A DNA stretch of 9,458 nucleotides, taken from the NCBI GenBank assembly GCA_023247345.1, contig JAHFGR010000028.1, positions 1,085 through 10,542 on the forward strand. Direction: 5' to 3'. This DNA is from Microcaldota archaeon. Its GTDB lineage: Archaea; Micrarchaeota; Micrarchaeia; Anstonellales; Bilamarchaeaceae. Shown here in pieces: positions 1-5,390 of the stretch; the first letter of the stretch is position 1, and each line of letters begins with the position of its first letter. A program made the position numbers and the translations under genes. The notes under the pieces are model-generated. The model had not been told where the DNA came from. It made no database searches and saw only the letters and a list, made by a program, of their open reading frames with translations.

Positions 1-2
1 TT

Positions 3-110
3 GGACGTGATAGAAAAGAACTTCACAAACCTGCTATTCTTCAGGCTTTAGAAATTGCAGATCCAGAAACTTACAAAATTAAAGCAATAGTGACTCTAAA
101 TTTTGCGTAA
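3..110 (+). CDS. C-terminal end of an unidentified protein (partial)
   Basis: An open frame of 35 codons enters from the left edge and ends at TAA 108-110. The visible C-terminus ends in ETYKIKAIVTLNFA and shows no motif that I recognise. It converges on the next gene, with the two stop codons separated by a single base (111). Such tight convergent packing fits the gene density of the rest of the window and supports a real gene end. The family, full length and function cannot be told from this fragment, and a chance open frame of this length is possible. Confidence 0.5.
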   Translation, partial: GRDRKELHKPAILQALEIADPETYKIKAIVTLNFA

Positions 111-111
111 A

Positions 112-504
112 TCATTCTTTCTCAGCAAGCGTCACCATAACCCTTTGCGGGGCGTCATCAACTATTGTTATCCTTTCAGTGCTAACTAATTTTTCAACAT
201 CTTCACCTCTACAATTCGTAATCCGCTCACCGCCAATAAATACACAAAGGTTCGTTAGCTCGCCAACACGCTGCAGGTCTAGCTCAATTCTATCTCTTGC
301 CAAGTTAGCATCATCGAAACTAAAATCCTTTAAATCTCCGCGCAAATAAATAACTCGCCAAACGTCGTTTGCTAATTGATACTTATACAAAGAATCATCC
401 ACTGCCCGCGCATGCTGCTCGCCAGCAATAAATGAAAGGAACGAAACCAAAACCATAAGCGATATCATTGCTTCAAGTATCTGCATTAAATCTACTCCCC
501 GCAT
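112..504 (-). CDS. Pilin-like membrane-anchored protein (130 aa)
   Basis: A small protein with one N-terminal hydrophobic segment (about residues 8-27) and a soluble domain of about 100 residues, presumably outside the cell. The start MRGVDLMQILEAM resembles a short archaeal prepilin leader: Arg-Gly, then a hydrophobic helix carrying a Glu. However, the Glu lies at +8 after the Gly rather than the usual +5, so processing by a prepilin peptidase is uncertain. The domain has two cysteines (in LCVF and NCRG) that could form a disulfide. It is the last gene of a - strand series and overlaps the preceding gene by 13 nt. An alternative start at Met7 (position 486) has a GGGGAG purine tract at 495-500, 8 nt upstream, and would remove both the overlap and the Arg-Gly. 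I recognise no family for the soluble domain. A role as a minor pilin or pseudopilin is inference from the N-terminus and neighbours. Confidence 0.75.
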   Translation of the reverse strand: MRGVDLMQILEAMISLMVLVSFLSFIAGEQHARAVDDSLYKYQLANDVWRVIYLRGDLKDFSFDDANLARDRIELDLQRVGELTNLCVFIGGERITNCRGEDVEKLVSTERITIVDDAPQRVMVTLAEKE

Positions 505-905
505 ATAAACAGTTGTCGTATATCTTTCTGCTCGCTGAAGGCAACAACCCTATAAATGCAATTTTTTCCATCAGCCTGCCATCCAATATTTAGTTTGACA
601 AGTCCAATGTCCTTTGCTAGTCGGTCCCTATTGATATTCGAAAGCTCATTTTCATCGATCCAATTAGGCTTTACGCTATTTGCGCCGCTCGCTTCTAGCA
701 AATTTGTTTTCTTTGCTGCAAGGTCGTTTACAACCAGCTCGCCAACAGAAACTAATTTATTATGCAATATTTGCGCGCGTAATTCATTCTGGCTTTTTTC
801 ACTTAAAAAATTCGCATAATTTAGCAAATAAACTGACATCAGTAATATTGGTATAAACGTCATAAGCGTGTCAAGTGCCAAATATCCTCTAAATATGCTG
901 CGCAT
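492..905 (-). CDS. Pilin-like membrane-anchored protein (137 aa)
   Basis: From Met at 905 the protein begins MRSIFRGYLALDTLM and continues into a hydrophobic segment (about residues 8-28), followed by a soluble domain rich in charged residues. RG followed by Y-L-A-L-D is close to a class III prepilin leader with Asp in place of Glu at +5, so cleavage after the Gly is plausible. The frame stays open to a Met at 950, but that start would overlap the preceding gene by 62 nt and bury the leader. The 905 start has GGGG at 911-914, 5 nt upstream, and only a 17-nt overlap, so I prefer it. Two cysteines near the C-terminus (KNCIYR and LFICGE) may pair. No soluble-domain family is recognised. Its place between two other small anchored proteins suggests a shared surface structure. 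Confidence 0.72.
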   Translation of the reverse strand: MRSIFRGYLALDTLMTFIPILLMSVYLLNYANFLSEKSQNELRAQILHNKLVSVGELVVNDLAAKKTNLLEASGANSVKPNWIDENELSNINRDRLAKDIGLVKLNIGWQADGKNCIYRVVAFSEQKDIRQLFICGE

Positions 906-1200
906 TTGTACCCCAATTAAAAATCGTATTTGCAATAATACTTTTTCCATTATATTCTAGAATTATAAATTCATTATCGATCCTGTATTTTTTATCTACT
1001 TTTATTACCTTATAATTTCCCACGCTACCAAGTGTGTCAATAGTTCTTGCCATCTGCTCTACTGTAAGTGTTTGTTCTATAACTTCATTTTCCTTTTTTA
1101 CTTTTTCATAAAAATCTAGGAGAATCAGACTAATCGTGCCTATTGTTGCCATTATAATCAGAAAGCTAAACAAGAGTTCTAAACTGATCTGCCCGCGCAT
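889..1200 (-). CDS. Class III signal peptide (archaeal prepilin-like) protein
   Basis: A 103-aa protein with a textbook class III signal peptide: MRG followed by QISLELLFSF. That gives Gly at -1, Gln at +1, Ser at +3 and Glu at +5, then a hydrophobic helix to about residue 27. This is the pattern cut by archaeal prepilin peptidases (EppA/FlaK class), which leave the helix as the pilus core. The rest is a short domain of about 70 residues with predicted strands and no cysteine. The ATG overlaps the preceding gene's stop by one base (TAATG). A GAGGTT Shine-Dalgarno sequence at 1206-1211, 5 nt from the ATG, fixes the start. This is the best-supported pilin of the four-gene cassette. Whether it is a major or minor subunit cannot be told. 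Confidence 0.85.
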   Translation of the reverse strand: MRGQISLELLFSFLIIMATIGTISLILLDFYEKVKKENEVIEQTLTVEQMARTIDTLGSVGNYKVIKVDKKYRIDNEFIILEYNGKSIIANTIFNWGTNAQHI

Positions 1201-1829
1201 TATCTAACCTCGTTTATTGGTATGTATGAGAAGTCTGCTATCTCTGGTTTTTCTGAATATATAGAAATACCAATTATGCCGTTTCTGCCAGCTTGCGCTT
1301 CGCTCCACAAACTTATCTCTGCATTTGAGTCCAATGGTTTCTCATAATTCATTTTTAGTTCAACGTGCACAAATTCTTTGCATGCTTCATCGCTTATCTC
1401 AAAACAATCATTACATAAGAGCGGCCTTTTATTTTCTAAAACAGTATCTCTCAAATCCTGCAAATCTCTTTCATTGGCAAAACCACACCAGATATTTACC
1501 TTTGGATTCGTGTGCACTAAACCAGACGCCTTTGCCATCTCTTCATGCGCAGCTATTTTCGCCTTATCTTTCATTTCATTAGTATCGAACTTTGGCGGTT
1601 TTCCTGTAATTGCCGATTCGGCCAATTTCTCATTAACATAATTTCTAACTGCCTTATTCGCGCCGTTACTAGCAAGATCTAATAATGTATTTTTTATATC
1701 AAGTTCTAAAGAATGAACCTTCTTGATCTCGATCTGCATAGAATAATTAGTGGAAATGTTAACAGATAAAATAAGTAAAACGATAGCAAAACCTACAAAA
1801 ACCAGCACAAACGAAACAAAACCGTTCAT
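1200..1829 (-). CDS. Membrane-anchored surface protein of the pilin-like cassette
   Basis: A 209-aa protein starting MNGFVSFVLVFVGFAIVLL, with one N-terminal membrane segment (about residues 4-24) after a three-residue leader ending in Gly, like its downstream neighbours. It lacks the Gln+1 and Glu+5 of a true class III leader, so it may be an uncut signal anchor. The body is charged and helical up to about residue 105. A more strand-like half follows, with four cysteines (NIWCGF, LLCNDCFE, EACKE) that could form two disulfides or bind a metal. It ends in TAATG, overlapping the start of the class III prepilin gene, and begins 14 nt after the lipoprotein stop. I know no family for it. It is the largest product of the cassette and could be a tip or assembly component, but that is inference. 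Confidence 0.72.
   Translation of the reverse strand: MNGFVSFVLVFVGFAIVLLILSVNISTNYSMQIEIKKVHSLELDIKNTLLDLASNGANKAVRNYVNEKLAESAITGKPPKFDTNEMKDKAKIAAHEEMAKASGLVHTNPKVNIWCGFANERDLQDLRDTVLENKRPLLCNDCFEISDEACKEFVHVELKMNYEKPLDSNAEISLWSEAQAGRNGIIGISIYSEKPEIADFSYIPINEVR
1206..1211 (-). promoter_or_regulatory. Shine-Dalgarno site for the class III prepilin gene
   Basis: Reads GAGGTT on the - strand, inside the 3' end of the preceding gene and 5 nt before the ATG at 1200. The same GAGGTT lies 6 nt before the rpo7 start (3531-3536), so this organism appears to use Shine-Dalgarno sites at some genes. Confidence 0.6.
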
Positions 1830-1843
1830 TTTTAGTAGAAAAT

Positions 1844-2521
1844 TTAGGTAATTCTAAACGATTCAATTATGGGTTTGGTAATATCCAAATATCTGGCGAA
1901 TTGTTTCTCTTCAGTACTCAATGTTAACAAATAAACAACGTCAGCCCTTATAATATACGTGCGCATTTGTTTTATCGTACTATTACCTACAACTCTTGGC
2001 TTAAATATAACCCTATAAGCTGAGTACGGCCCTATCTCTATACCTTGCTCAGTTTCAGTTTTCAAACCTATTCTTGCTTCGATATCAAACACATCTTTTT
2101 TAGCATAAGATTCTGAAGTATCGTTTAAACTTGTAAGTTTTATACTTATTGCAATATCTTCCCTAAACGTATCGTTTTCATTTTCTGCTTGCGAAACTAA
2201 TCTCAGTTTTGTTGCTCCATCATTCTCTATCGCGTCCCAGTCTTTTGGGTAAACTATTTCAAATCCGTTATTCTCATATATAAAGCTGTTATTTGTTTCA
2301 GTCAATATTTGTGCCCTAGTCCATTTTTGATCTGTATGTGCTGGTTCTTCAGTAGTTTTGTTATTTTTTTGGACGTCATTCTCTAGATCATCCGAGTTAT
2401 TTTCTTTATTATTCGTAATTTCAGTTTTATTGCTAGTTTCATTCTTCTCTATCTGCTTAGAATTAGCATTGCAGCCGAAAATTAAAATAAAAACAAGTAG
2501 GATTAGCCTAATATATTTCAT
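1844..2521 (-). CDS. PsbP-like lipoprotein
   Basis: A 225-aa predicted lipoprotein. Residues 1-17 are a signal peptide with a lipobox ending LIFGC (Cys17). Residues 18-70 are a low-complexity Asn/Thr/Glu/Lys linker. Residues from about 78 onward look like the PsbP/DUF1795 fold: an opening YENNGFEIVYPKDWDAIEND, and a closing part in which YLLTLSTEE precedes a final helix and IIESFRI. That opening (Y..GF.I.YP..W) and the SF end are typical of PsbP-related archaeal lipoproteins, whose role is unknown. By my count the protein has about eight N-X-S/T sequons, compatible with AglB-type glycosylation outside the cell. It starts 11 nt after spt4 and stops 14 nt before the first anchored protein, so it is probably co-transcribed with both. 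The family call is from pattern only. Confidence 0.75.
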   Translation of the reverse strand: MKYIRLILLVFILIFGCNANSKQIEKNETSNKTEITNNKENNSDDLENDVQKNNKTTEEPAHTDQKWTRAQILTETNNSFIYENNGFEIVYPKDWDAIENDGATKLRLVSQAENENDTFREDIAISIKLTSLNDTSESYAKKDVFDIEARIGLKTETEQGIEIGPYSAYRVIFKPRVVGNSTIKQMRTYIIRADVVYLLTLSTEEKQFARYLDITKPIIESFRIT

Positions 2522-2532
2522 TTAAGCAGCTC

Positions 2533-2712
2533 TTATTTTACCTTTACTGCATAACTTCCTATAGTATTTATCTCCGCGATTTTCGCAACTTCCGATTTTT
2601 CTGGATCAAGAATTATTATAGCGCCCGAGAACTTTTCAGAAAGCTCGCCCTGACATCTTGGGCATATTTTTTCTACTTGAACGATATATCGACAATTTTT
2701 ACAAGCTTTCAT
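2533..2712 (-). CDS. spt4: Transcription elongation factor Spt4 (RpoE2)
   Basis: A 59-aa protein, MKACKNCRYIVQVEKICPRC at the N-terminus. The four cysteines C4, C7, C17 and C20 form the zinc ribbon of archaeal Spt4. The following GELSEKFSGAIIILDPEKSE and the C-terminal YAVKVK are characteristic of the family. Spt4 binds the NGN domain of Spt5, and the pair clamps RNA polymerase on DNA for processive elongation. The length is normal for archaea. The start at 2712 is supported by GGGGTG at 2718-2723, 5 nt upstream. rpo7 lies upstream on the same strand, the usual archaeal partner, but here they are separated by 185 nt containing hairpins. The downstream neighbour begins 11 nt after the stop. 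Confidence 0.95.
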   Translation of the reverse strand: MKACKNCRYIVQVEKICPRCQGELSEKFSGAIIILDPEKSEVAKIAEINTIGSYAVKVK

Positions 2713-2735
2713 CTGTACACCCCTTCTATTTTCTC

Positions 2736-2748
2736 TTTCTTATATATC
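2736..2748 (-). promoter_or_regulatory. Candidate TATA box for spt4 and downstream genes
   Basis: The - strand reads ATATATAAGAAAG, centred about 32 nt before the spt4 ATG. An archaeal start site 25 nt downstream would leave a leader of only a few bases, cutting into the GGGGTG at 2718-2723. The box may allow spt4 and the surface genes to be transcribed independently of rpo7. AT-richness makes chance matches common. Confidence 0.4.
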
Positions 2749-2749
2749 C

Positions 2750-2779
2750 GCGTGATTGTCGCTCTGAGCGACAATACGC
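2750..2779. repeat. Inverted repeat 1 (hairpin) between rpo7 and spt4
   Basis: A perfect 9-bp stem, ATTGTCGCT (2755-2763) and AGCGACAAT (2767-2775), with a 3-nt CTG loop. After one bulged G (2754) the stem continues for 4 bp, GCGT (2750-2753) pairing with ACGC (2776-2779). It lies in the 185-nt gap between rpo7 and spt4 and would form in RNA from either strand. Confidence 0.8.
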
Positions 2780-2806
2780 ATATTGTTGCGTTGCGCAACA
2801 ATCATG
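2779..2806. repeat. Inverted repeat 2 (hairpin) between rpo7 and spt4
   Basis: A perfect 9-bp stem, ATTGTTGCG (2782-2790) and CGCAACAAT (2794-2802), with a 3-nt TTG loop. After one bulged C (2803) it extends by CAT/ATG (2779-2781 with 2804-2806). Its geometry copies that of repeat 1, with the 9-bp cores 6 nt apart. A shorter GGCT-5 nt-AGCC stem follows at 2825-2837. The rest of the gap (2713-2897) shows no credible gene. Confidence 0.8.
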
Positions 2807-2897
2807 TCGTTTTATATGACCTTAGGCTCCGTCAGCCGTTTAATATGTTTCTTATGTAAGTGACGCATCAGTTTGCCCAAGGCTCATGGTCAAACAT

Positions 2898-3524
2898 TTA
2901 CTTTTTCTCTTCTTTCTTTCCAGCTTCTTTTTTCTCAGGTTTGGCTTCTTTTTCAGTCCTTTTCTCTTCTAATTTTTTTGCCCGCTTCTCTTTCTCTTCT
3001 AACCATTCTATTTTGCCTAAACCGTCTGGTCTCATTGTTAATCCAATTTTTGTTTCTGCTGTTGTCGCCTTTAAGCTAACAGTAGATACTTTCAATAATA
3101 TGTGGTCTCCTTTTTTAATAGATTTTTTCTCCTCTCTAGATATCAAGCTTTTGGCTTTTTTATCATAGAAGAACTTATCGCGCGATATTTGGGAAACGTG
3201 TAACAAACCTTGTAATGGTCCAATACTTGCAAAAGCACCAAACTCTACAATTTCCTTAACTTCACCTTCAAATACCTCGTTAACCTGAGGTGTGAATGTA
3301 AGCGCTTCAAAGCTTATCCTGTAGTACGCGCCGCTATCGCCCGGGATAACTATGCCTTCTGTGAGTATTTCTGGATTATCAATAACCAAAATTAGTCCCA
3401 ATTCCTTGAAAATACGTCGTTCGAATTTCTCGCGGAGTATGTTAAGCACCGCATCCTCTATATTGCTACCAAATAAATTCGGCGGTACGCGTATTTTGTC
3501 TTCGATAACTTTCAAATAATACAT
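2898..3524 (-). CDS. rpo7: DNA-directed RNA polymerase subunit Rpo7 (RpoE1)
   Basis: A 208-aa stalk subunit of archaeal RNA polymerase, homologous to eukaryotic Rpb7. Residues 1-80 form the N-terminal RNP-like domain (MYYLKVIEDKIRVPPNLFG is typical). Residues about 81-165 are an S1/OB domain for RNA binding, with GEVKEIVEFGAFASIGPLQG and LLHVSQIS. The family's C-terminal KIGLTMRPDGLGKIEWLEE is present. Beyond it lies an extra tail of roughly 30 residues made almost only of Lys, Glu, Ala and Arg, which makes the protein longer than the usual 180-190 residues. Rpo7 pairs with Rpo4 and helps open-complex formation, termination and transcript binding. GAGGTT at 3531-3536, 6 nt before the ATG, supports the start. 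spt4 is next on the strand, as is common in archaea. Confidence 0.95.
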   Translation of the reverse strand: MYYLKVIEDKIRVPPNLFGSNIEDAVLNILREKFERRIFKELGLILVIDNPEILTEGIVIPGDSGAYYRISFEALTFTPQVNEVFEGEVKEIVEFGAFASIGPLQGLLHVSQISRDKFFYDKKAKSLISREEKKSIKKGDHILLKVSTVSLKATTAETKIGLTMRPDGLGKIEWLEEKEKRAKKLEEKRTEKEAKPEKKEAGKKEEKK

Positions 3525-3543
3525 ATCCTCAACCTCGTGCGCA

Positions 3544-3587
3544 TTTATTAAGAAATTGTTCCTACGTCGATTGCTTGCCGTATTAAA
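3544..3587 (-). promoter_or_regulatory. Candidate rpo7 promoter region
   Basis: Two TATA-like boxes are visible on the - strand. TTAATAAA (3544-3551) is centred 24 nt before the ATG and would give a leaderless transcript. TTTAATA (3581-3587) would give a leader of about 30 nt that includes the GAGGTT site at 3531-3536. The Shine-Dalgarno site favours the second. Confidence 0.4.
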
Positions 3588-3616
3588 GGTGCAATTCTAA
3601 CTCTCGCGCGTTAGAG

Positions 3617-3650
3617 TATATTTAGTATGTAAACAAAGGTTAAAAAACCA
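3617..3650 (+). promoter_or_regulatory. Candidate promoter of the FAD oxidoreductase gene
   Basis: TATATTTA at 3617-3624 would place a start site near 3647, giving a leader of about 20 nt. A second AT-rich element, GGTT-AAAA-AACC (3638-3649), is centred about 25 nt before the ATG at 3670 and would give a leaderless message. It is also a small inverted repeat. I cannot choose between them. No Shine-Dalgarno site precedes the ATG. Confidence 0.35.
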
Positions 3651-3669
3651 TGCAGCACGAAAATTAAGT

Positions 3670-4803
3670 ATGTCAGAAACCAATCCTCTTTTTCCAGTAA
3701 AAGATCAATTCCCTGTTTTGGATAAGGACATATCAGTAGACATAACCGTAGTTGGTGGTGGCATTACCGGCATAAGTTGTGCGTTTCATCTTGCAAAAAA
3801 TGGATATAAGGTCGCTGTTTTAGAAGAACAGGAAGTTGGTTCAGGTGCTACAGGTGCAAGCTCAGGCATTTTATATTATGGGACAGGGACAGACCTTAAG
3901 AAGGCAACAGAATTATTTGGAAAAGAAAAAGCACCCATGCTTTGGAAAGAAAGCAAACTTTCCATAGACACTATGGAAAAAATAATAGAAAACAATTCTA
4001 TTGAATGTGATTTAAGAAAACCCGGCGCATTAATGGTAGCAAAAAATGAAGACGAAGGATCATTTTTGGAACAGGAATTGGCTGCTTTAAAAGATATTGG
4101 ATTTGAAGGCGATATACTGCAATCTGAAGAGCTAAAAACTTATTTTACCCAAAAAGAATTTGTTGCTGGGCTATTGCAGAATAATGTTAGTCAAATAGCG
4201 CCAGGACTTTTTGCAGCAGGCTTGGCCAAAACAGCAAATCTGTCTGTTTATAATAATTCACCACTTGTCAACTACAAGGAAGAGAAAGATTCTGTAATAA
4301 TTGAAACACCCAAGGCTAAAGTAAAATCGCAGAAAGTAGTTTTTGCAACAAACAGAAAGCCATTTTTTGGTTTGGAAAATTATTTTTTTATAGAAAACAG
4401 TGTTATTCTCGCAAGCAAAAGACTTAGCAAAGAACAGATAAGAGATATCTGGCCAGAACATAAAATAATATGGACTGCAGAAGACAAGTACGACATAATA
4501 TATGAGCACGATTCCCGTGCTATCCTAGAATTTTATTATTTCAAAGGCGCCAGAGACAAAATAAAATACTATCTTCCTAACTTTGATTTTGTCCAGGAAT
4601 ACACATGGGGCGACTCATGGTCAAAAACAAATGATTGGCTCCCGATAATGGGTAAAATAAAAGAGAATATTTATGCTGCAATAGCAATGGGAGACCAAGG
4701 GATTGTTATGGGGTTTACAGCCGGAAGAAAAATAGTGGATTTAATTAGCGGCAGGCAAGATGATCTTTTGGATATGGTATCGCCAAAAAGATTTTTGAAA
4801 TAA
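3670..4803 (+). CDS. FAD-dependent oxidoreductase, DAO (D-amino-acid/amine oxidase-like) family
   Basis: A 377-aa cytoplasmic flavoprotein. Residues 25-52 hold the Rossmann nucleotide-binding motif VVGGGITG (27-34), ending at the acidic residue E52 that binds the adenosine ribose. GSGATGASSG (57-66) is the second FAD-contact loop typical of DAO-family enzymes. The C-terminal MGDQGIVMGFTAGRKIVDLISG (starting about 340) is the second FAD segment, preceded by NDWLPIMG. Enzymes of this family oxidise C-N bonds of amino acids or amines (PuuB, glycine oxidase, sarcosine oxidase types). The substrate cannot be read here, although the N-terminal layout is nearest to gamma-glutamylputrescine oxidase-like proteins. 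There is no Rieske extension. It has its own promoter region and no operon partner. Eight of nine Arg codons are AGA/AGG, unlike glyS next door, which suggests recent transfer. Confidence 0.85.
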   Translation: MSETNPLFPVKDQFPVLDKDISVDITVVGGGITGISCAFHLAKNGYKVAVLEEQEVGSGATGASSGILYYGTGTDLKKATELFGKEKAPMLWKESKLSIDTMEKIIENNSIECDLRKPGALMVAKNEDEGSFLEQELAALKDIGFEGDILQSEELKTYFTQKEFVAGLLQNNVSQIAPGLFAAGLAKTANLSVYNNSPLVNYKEEKDSVIIETPKAKVKSQKVVFATNRKPFFGLENYFFIENSVILASKRLSKEQIRDIWPEHKIIWTAEDKYDIIYEHDSRAILEFYYFKGARDKIKYYLPNFDFVQEYTWGDSWSKTNDWLPIMGKIKENIYAAIAMGDQGIVMGFTAGRKIVDLISGRQDDLLDMVSPKRFLK

Positions 4804-4842
4804 ATCTTGCACTTTACTTGATTATATCAGCTCTGACTTCTC

Positions 4843-5295
4843 TTAGTGCATGAAAGTTTGCGTAAAAGAAAGATCTACTCCACCACCTTCGCTTACTCTT
4901 GCCTTTACTTCTATTTCACAAGGTCCCAAATACCCTACTTCTGAGTAAGTGAACTCCCCCCTACCAATACGAGCATAACCAAATCTAGTATCACGTACAT
5001 CGTTTTTGGCTATTTCAAATTCTATTCTATCACCAACAACGCCTAGTACATATATCTTCGCTAAATTTCCCGCAACTAGTACGTCCCCCGCATTTACTCT
5101 TTTGAATTGATAGCTATCAATTATGTTACGGCTATTTTCGCTGCCAGTGTGTATCATATCCGTTCTTATATTCTGAGTCGGCCCTACACATCCTACCAAA
5201 GTTGCACCAACTGCAAATGCACGCATAAATGTACCTAGCGGATTGTTCTTTTTAGATTCTGTTTGCTCTCTTCTACCAGTGTAGTTTAATTTCAT
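4843..5295 (-). CDS. Predicted small lipoprotein of unknown function
   Basis: A 150-aa protein that I do not recognise. A hydrophobic stretch at about residues 20-35 ends in TLVGC (Cys36), a likely lipobox, preceded by an unusually long basic N-region (GRREQTESKKNN). A start at Met24 (position 5226) would give a conventional but very short signal peptide and has AGGT a few bases upstream. The TATA-like box sits before the upstream ATG at 5295, so I keep the long start. The rest (about residues 65-148) is Gly/Val-rich and alternates like beta strands (AGDVLVAGNLAKIYVLGVVG, later EFTYSEVGYLGPCEIEVKA), suggesting a small beta domain outside the cell. It is a single-gene unit, converging on the FAD gene 39 nt away and diverging from glyS. 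Confidence 0.65.
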   Translation of the reverse strand: MKLNYTGRREQTESKKNNPLGTFMRAFAVGATLVGCVGPTQNIRTDMIHTGSENSRNIIDSYQFKRVNAGDVLVAGNLAKIYVLGVVGDRIEFEIAKNDVRDTRFGYARIGRGEFTYSEVGYLGPCEIEVKARVSEGGGVDLSFTQTFMH

Positions 5296-5301
5296 TTAAT
5301 C

Positions 5302-5334
5302 ACATATTATTATATGTTTCATAACATTTAAAAA
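5302..5334 (-). promoter_or_regulatory. Candidate promoter and inverted repeat before the small lipoprotein gene
   Basis: TTTTTAAATG on the - strand (5325-5334) is a possible TATA box centred 34 nt before the ATG at 5295, giving a leader of under 10 nt. Between box and start lies ACATAT-TATT-ATATGT (5302-5317), an inverted repeat with 6-bp arms that could be an operator or just AT-rich sequence. Confidence 0.35.
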
Positions 5335-5359
5335 CCCACCACATATTCTTTAATTCTTT

Positions 5360-5370
5360 CTTAATATATG
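5360..5370 (+). promoter_or_regulatory. Candidate glyS TATA box
   Basis: TTAATATATG centred near 5366 lies about 25 nt before the ATG at 5391, the spacing expected for a leaderless archaeal transcript. No Shine-Dalgarno site is seen. This spacing is the main reason for preferring ATG 5391 over GTG 5382. Confidence 0.5.
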
Positions 5371-5390
5371 ATTAATTTATAGTGAATAAT

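Noticed and set aside
556..1641. Several open frames of 85-87 codons on the + strand
   Set aside because: All lie antisense to the pilin-like genes, lack ribosome sites and have composition expected of shadow frames.
2677..2859. Open frame of 60 codons on the + strand through the rpo7-spt4 gap
   Set aside because: It overlaps the start of spt4 on the other strand, its middle is simply the translation of the two hairpins, and it has no ribosome site or recognisable motif.
2800..2900. Possible C/D-box small RNA in the rpo7-spt4 gap
   Set aside because: CTGATGC and CTGA-like words occur on the - strand, but they do not match the full C-box consensus or the required C/D'/C'/D spacing.
2860..3168. 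Phe/Ser-rich open frame on the + strand
   Set aside because: It is the antisense of the Lys/Glu-rich 3' half of rpo7; AAG/GAA repeats read backwards give long open Phe/Leu/Ser frames.
3596..3616. Inverted repeat TCTAAC / GTTAGA in the divergent region before the FAD gene
   Set aside because: Only 6-bp arms with an 8-nt loop in a short AT-rich region; within chance expectation and not matched elsewhere in the window.
5226..5295. Twin-arginine (Tat) signal in the small lipoprotein (GRREQ at residues 7-11)
   Set aside because: The RR is not followed by the usual x-F-L-K pattern and sits more than ten residues before the hydrophobic stretch.
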